Origin: JAXGTO01 sp040774885 | GTDB taxonomy: Bacteria > Actinomycetota > Coriobacteriia > Coriobacteriales > Eggerthellaceae | Direction of reading: 5' to 3' | Length of the DNA: 60,508 nucleotides | Assembly (NCBI GenBank): GCA_040774885.1 | Contig: JAXGTO010000011.1 | Span: 1 to 60,508 of the forward strand | In this document: one piece after another, positions 57,550 through 60,508 of the stretch | Layout of the letters: the number at the start of each line of letters is the position of its first letter | Position numbering within the stretch: position 1 is the first letter of the stretch | Notes under the pieces: model-generated | Told to the model about the DNA's origin: nothing | The model's database searches: none | Seen by the model: the letters and a program-made list of their open reading frames with translations, nothing else | Program-made: the position numbers and the translations under genes

Positions 57550-57888
57550 TCCATAGTCTCCTTGCGAAGCACGGATGGTCGCTCCGGCCACTCATGCCGT
57601 TTCTTGATTATAGTCCTGCCACCTGCGCTCTGCCGATAAATGTTGAGCAGGGCGGCTGCGCTTCGAGCGTTCGATTTCGTCGATTTCCAGTTGAGGCCCG
57701 GCTGCTTCCCAATGCGTTTTCGGTCCAGCCGTCCCGGCAGTCGCATGAGCATCAGGGTAGGCGGAAGCGCGTGATTTCCGTCGGCCCTTGACTTGGAGCG
57801 CACTCAAAGGTTTAGGGTTGCTTCATGGATGCGGCCGGCATTCGTCGACGGTATCGAGATCAATAGAGCCTACCGGTAGGAGCACGTT
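57550..57888. other. Divergent control region between hybrid kinase and cupin genes
   Basis: 339 bp. A minus-strand -10 TATAAT (57607-57612) for the kinase lacks a good -35. Regulon site 5 lies at 57788-57818 for the cupin. Nothing else recognisable. Confidence 0.5.
57788..57818 (+). promoter_or_regulatory. MerR-type promoter/operator (regulon site 5) for the cupin gene
   Basis: -35 TTGACT (57788-57793), 19-bp spacer, -10 TAGGGT (57813-57818). The arms CTTGGAGC / ACTCAAAG surround the centre. Confidence 0.75.
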
Positions 57889-58281
57889 ATGGAAAAGGAA
57901 CCGCTTTTTGGGCTGGGCAAGCCCAATGACGCATTCGCCCAGTATTTCATCGGGCAGAGTTATTTGAATCCGTTGGCAGATTTGGATTGCTCCGCCTGCA
58001 ACGTCACGTTCGAACCGGGATGCCGTAACAATTGGCATATCCACCACAAAGGCGGCCAGCTGTTGTTGTGCACGGATGGGCGCGGCTGGTACCAAGAGTG
58101 GGGCCAACCGGCGCGCGAGCTGCATCCGGGTGACGTAGTGGACATCAAGCCCGAAGTGAAGCACTGGCATGGCGCTGCCGCCGACAGCGCGTTTTCCCAT
58201 ATAGCCATCTCGGTGCCCGTCGAAGGTGCTTCCAATGAATGGCTCGAGCCCGTCGACGACGCTCACTACGAAGCGCTTTAG
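57889..58281 (+). CDS. Small cupin-domain protein
   Basis: A 130-residue single-domain cupin. Motif 1 is NWHIHHKGGQLLLCTDGRG (metal ligands His, His, Gln). Motif 2 is HPGDVVDIKPEVKHWHGA (His). Cupins of this type often sit beside CMD-family proteins and aldo/keto reductases, and here it shares their operator (regulon site 5). It could be a metal-dependent isomerase or dioxygenase-like enzyme; substrate unknown. The start at 57889 follows AGGAG. Confidence 0.86.
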   Translation: MEKEPLFGLGKPNDAFAQYFIGQSYLNPLADLDCSACNVTFEPGCRNNWHIHHKGGQLLLCTDGRGWYQEWGQPARELHPGDVVDIKPEVKHWHGAAADSAFSHIAISVPVEGASNEWLEPVDDAHYEAL

Positions 58282-58352
58282 TCCGCTCCGTTCCCCCTGC
58301 AAACCGCCCGCGTCCGTTGACGATATATCCTGACTCCTGGCTCCATGGGCTG

Positions 58353-58688
58353 TCAGCGCGAAAGCACGGATATCTCGGCGATATCGTCGAATGCTATCTT
58401 GCGTTTTACCACGGTGAGCACTTGGAATGCCGGATCGATGCGGGATACTGCGCCCTCCGTTACCACGTAGGCGTCGATGTCGTAATGCATCACGCGCACC
58501 ACGCAGCCGCGGTCGATTTGCGCCAGAACGCGCGAGATGCGCATCACCTCTTCTTCAGGCAGGTCGCGTTTGGGCTGCGCCAGACGCTCTTGCTTGCGCA
58601 CCAAGTCGTAGTAGCCCTTCAGCGCTGCGAAGGGAATGAATTGGCTTGCGCGATCGGCTTGGGGGCTCGTTGGCTTGAAATCAGGCAC
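58353..58688 (-). CDS. YolD-like protein, partner of the Y-family polymerase
   Basis: A 111-residue protein with the YolD-like pattern: RASQFIPFAALKGYYDLVRKQE at the N-terminus (DRAxQFxPFAALxGY) and GCVVRVMHYDIDAYVVTEGAVSRID in the middle. YolD-like proteins are usually encoded beside UvrX/DinB-type polymerases and are thought to modulate them. The GTG start at 58688 overlaps the polymerase stop by 8 bp, with GGGGGT as ribosome site, so translation is coupled and both are under the same SOS box. Confidence 0.85.
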   Translation of the reverse strand: MPDFKPTSPQADRASQFIPFAALKGYYDLVRKQERLAQPKRDLPEEEVMRISRVLAQIDRGCVVRVMHYDIDAYVVTEGAVSRIDPAFQVLTVVKRKIAFDDIAEISVLSR

Positions 58689-60177
58689 GATGACCCCCGA
58701 TCTGGGCGTTGCGCTGCCGGCCCGTGGCGCCTTCGGTCAGGCTCATCCCTTTTATCAGTGCGTTTTTGCCGAAACGCCGCTTCACCGCCAGCACGGCTTC
58801 CTGCCTGCTTCGCTCTTCCGCTTCGGCCGTCATGTCGGTGAACAGGTCGACCGAGGCGAATTCTTCCGGCATCAGCCCTGAAAATCCCACGCAGATGCGC
58901 CTAATACCGCAATCGGCATCCACCGATTCGCGCCAGAGCGCTTCGAAGCACTTGATGAGCTTGTTGTACGAATTGGTATTGCCGTGCAGCCTGCGCGCCC
59001 CGCCACCATGCGGTCCGCGCCGTCTGCGCCCTGCCGAAGCTGAAGATCCGCCGGCATGCGGACCGCATCTCGCAGAAGCTGAAGACTTGCTGCCCGCAAG
59101 CCCGCGCCCTGTTGCATCCGAGAACCCGTCGCTCGCAAGCCCGCATCCTGCCGAAGCGGTTCGCTCGTTTCCCGATGCGCCCATCGACCCGTCGAGGTAC
59201 TCGCTGGTGTTGTCTCGCGTTTTGTCGGATCCTTGCGCATCGCGGCCTTTCGAGGTGCGAAATGCATATCCCACATACAGCGATATGCTGCTGCATACCA
59301 GGCGCTTTTCCACCAGCTCGAGCACGGATGAGTCCACCATTTCGCGCATCACGGTGAAGGCTTCCGTCCAGCCGTAGTCGCATGGAAGCACCTGCCCATT
59401 GCTCAGAGACGACCCCTGCGGTTCGTATTCGTGGATTTGCCGGATGGTGCAGGGCTCGATGCCGCGTGCGTGGTCCATCAGATACTCCGCCTTCACGCCG
59501 AATTCGCGGTAGAGCGTCGCGGAATCCATGCGGGCCACACCCGCCAAATCAAACACGCCATAGCCCGCCAACCGCGCGGCGATGCCCGGCCCGATATTCC
59601 AGATATCGGTGATGGGGCGGTGCTGCTGCACGGTCCGTTCGAATTCCGCCTGGTCCAGAAAGCCGATGCTGTCGGGTGCATGTTTGGCCAGTACATCGAG
59701 CGCCACCTTGGATAAAAACAGATTGGTCCCGATGCCCGCCGTGGCGCTGATGCCGGTTTCGTCGAATACGGCATCCATCAACCGCTGCGCCAGCTGTCGA
59801 GGCGTGGTAGCGTACAAGCCCAGGTAGGGAGTGGCGTCGATGAAGCATTCGTCGATGGAGTACACATGGATGTCATCGGGGCTGATGTAGCGCAGGTACA
59901 CGCCATAGATCTGCGCCGACGCCTCCATGTAGCGATGCATGCGCGGCGTGGCCGTCAGATAATCGATGCCGGGCGGAATTTGATGCAACCGGCATCGATT
60001 GCGCACGCCGAGTGCCTTCATGGCAGGCGTGATGGCCAAGCAGATGGTGGTGCGTCCACGCGATGCATCGGCCACCACCAGGTTGCGGGTGAGCGGATCG
60101 AGTCCGCGCGCCACGCATTCCACCGAGGCATAGAAGCTCCGCAAATCTATACATATATATGTAGGGTTGCAATCCAC
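58681..60177 (-). CDS. Y-family DNA polymerase (UvrX/DinB-like), SOS-regulated
   Basis: A 498-residue translesion polymerase. Palm motifs are YICIDLRSFYASVEC (catalytic Asp) and YSIDECFID (Asp-Glu). The helix-hairpin-helix region has NIGPGIAARLAGYGV. The little-finger domain is interrupted by a low-complexity Gly/Ser/Ala/Arg insert at about 310-397. GTG 60177 is the start that matches the family N-terminus; GGAAAGG lies 11 nt upstream, and in-frame codons before it would run through the LexA box and promoter. It is translationally coupled to the YolD-like gene and should be induced by DNA damage. Confidence 0.88.
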   Translation of the reverse strand: MDCNPTYICIDLRSFYASVECVARGLDPLTRNLVVADASRGRTTICLAITPAMKALGVRNRCRLHQIPPGIDYLTATPRMHRYMEASAQIYGVYLRYISPDDIHVYSIDECFIDATPYLGLYATTPRQLAQRLMDAVFDETGISATAGIGTNLFLSKVALDVLAKHAPDSIGFLDQAEFERTVQQHRPITDIWNIGPGIAARLAGYGVFDLAGVARMDSATLYREFGVKAEYLMDHARGIEPCTIRQIHEYEPQGSSLSNGQVLPCDYGWTEAFTVMREMVDSSVLELVEKRLVCSSISLYVGYAFRTSKGRDAQGSDKTRDNTSEYLDGSMGASGNERTASAGCGLASDGFSDATGRGLAGSKSSASARCGPHAGGSSASAGRRRRGPHGGGARRLHGNTNSYNKLIKCFEALWRESVDADCGIRRICVGFSGLMPEEFASVDLFTDMTAEAEERSRQEAVLAVKRRFGKNALIKGMSLTEGATGRQRNAQIGGHRA

Positions 60178-60199
60178 GCGCGGCGGCGCCTTTCCATAG

Positions 60200-60221
60200 C
60201 GAACGTATGTTCGTAAGTATA
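60200..60221 (-). promoter_or_regulatory. LexA (SOS) box and -10 of the polymerase promoter
   Basis: CGAACGTATGTTCG (60200-60213) is a perfect match to the Gram-positive LexA consensus CGAAC-N4-GTTCG. A minus-strand -10 TATACT (60216-60221) lies 2 bp upstream of it, so LexA would cover the transcription start. Confidence 0.85.
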
Positions 60222-60253
60222 GCACCGAATCAAATGGGGCGGAATCGCGCCGT

Positions 60254-60392
60254 GGATTTCTCAAAAATGCCGCCATTCTACGGATTTCGGGGTCGATTCT
60301 GCCCCTTCCCGAACCTCGCAATGGCATAACCCCAGGTCGCGGCAATCAGGCAGGTCGAAAGGTCGTAGAATGGCGGCATTTTTGAGAAATCC
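60254..60392. repeat. Long inverted-repeat element D
   Basis: A perfect 29-bp inverted repeat (60254-60282 and 60364-60392, beginning GGATTTCTCAAAAATGCC) encloses 81 nt. The core AACCCCAGGTCGC is at 60328-60340, 45 nt from the left arm and 23 nt from the right. The arms are those of element A apart from one compensated base pair. It lies just upstream of the polymerase promoter. Confidence 0.88.
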
Positions 60393-60447
60393 ACCGGCCT
60401 GTATAGCGCAGTGCGCCGGACTGGACGGTGGGGAAGGGAAGGCAAAA

Positions 60448-60477
60448 CGCCCCCGCTGCCAACAGGCAACGGGGGCG
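60448..60477 (-). terminator. Rho-independent terminator for a minus-strand gene beyond the window
   Basis: CGCCCCCGCTGCC (60448-60460) pairs with GGCAACGGGGGCG (60465-60477) with one mismatch and a 4-nt loop. Read on the minus strand it is followed by TTTTGCC, so it would end a transcript entering from the right edge. Confidence 0.6.
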
Positions 60478-60508
60478 CCACTCCGCTTGCGTTACCCAAC
60501 GGGGACGC

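Noticed and set aside
60254..60392. Insertion-sequence or MITE remnant
   Set aside because: I see no flanking target-site duplication at elements A or D, no transposase fragment, and the conserved part is an internal core rather than the termini. Mobility by another route is not excluded.

Overview
The window looks like chromosomal DNA from an anaerobic Coriobacteriia bacterium, most likely an Eggerthellaceae (Eggerthella/Slackia/Gordonibacter-like). Supporting signs are high GC, a selenocysteine formate dehydrogenase, a multiheme cytochrome + FMN lipoprotein + Tat-exported flavoprotein reductase operon of the type these bacteria use for anaerobic respiration, Gram-positive-style surface proteins with C-terminal anchors, a Gram-positive LexA box, and many one-component regulators. 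I see no phage, insertion sequence, CRISPR array, tRNA or rRNA. The genus cannot be fixed from this window.

Layout. 1-2212: 3' end of an InlB-repeat surface protein. 2307-9875: alpha-glucosidase, TipAS-type MerR regulator, YaiI protein, O-acetylhomoserine sulfhydrylase, ATP-grasp enzyme and a HemN/HemW-like radical SAM protein. 10013-16707: three regulator-led units (ArsR with nitroreductase and MBL hydrolase; HxlR; MarR with MFS pump) plus a YdcZ-type transporter. 16805-20446: histidine kinase, response regulator, PAP2 phosphatase and DUF368 protein, together an apparent undecaprenyl-phosphate recycling unit with shared 11-bp direct-repeat boxes. 21109-28566: flavodoxin, ferredoxin, DUF2130, YgiQ, a pilin-domain surface protein and a small membrane protein. 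28567-29843: a repeat-rich non-coding stretch. 29844-39001: PF06541 membrane protein, trehalose synthase/phosphatase, flavodiiron protein, and a two-gene selenocysteine formate dehydrogenase. 39205-46469: a 1469-residue beta-helix surface protein, PlsY and an Fe-S aldo/keto reductase. 46939-50900: reductase operon. 51068-58281: double-MarR regulator, a second Fe-S aldo/keto reductase, CMD protein, large hybrid kinase and cupin. 58353-60177: SOS-controlled Y-family polymerase with YolD.

Four signals stand out. (1) Five promoters (before the flavodoxin, both Fe-S aldo/keto reductases, the CMD protein and the cupin) share one MerR-family operator with exactly 19 bp between -35 and -10. This is a scattered regulon whose regulator is not in the window; a sixth operator is an orphan. 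(2) Four intergenic elements of about 115-140 bp have long perfect inverted-repeat arms that differ between copies, a near-constant interior of about 81-95 nt and, in three, an identical 12-base core (AACCCCAGGTCG) at the same internal position. This looks like an undescribed structured element family. (3) The kinase/regulator pair and the PAP2-DUF368 operon carry matching 11-bp repeat arrays. (4) The formate dehydrogenase has an in-frame UGA followed by a SECIS-like hairpin and is coupled to a NuoF-tail/GltD fusion.
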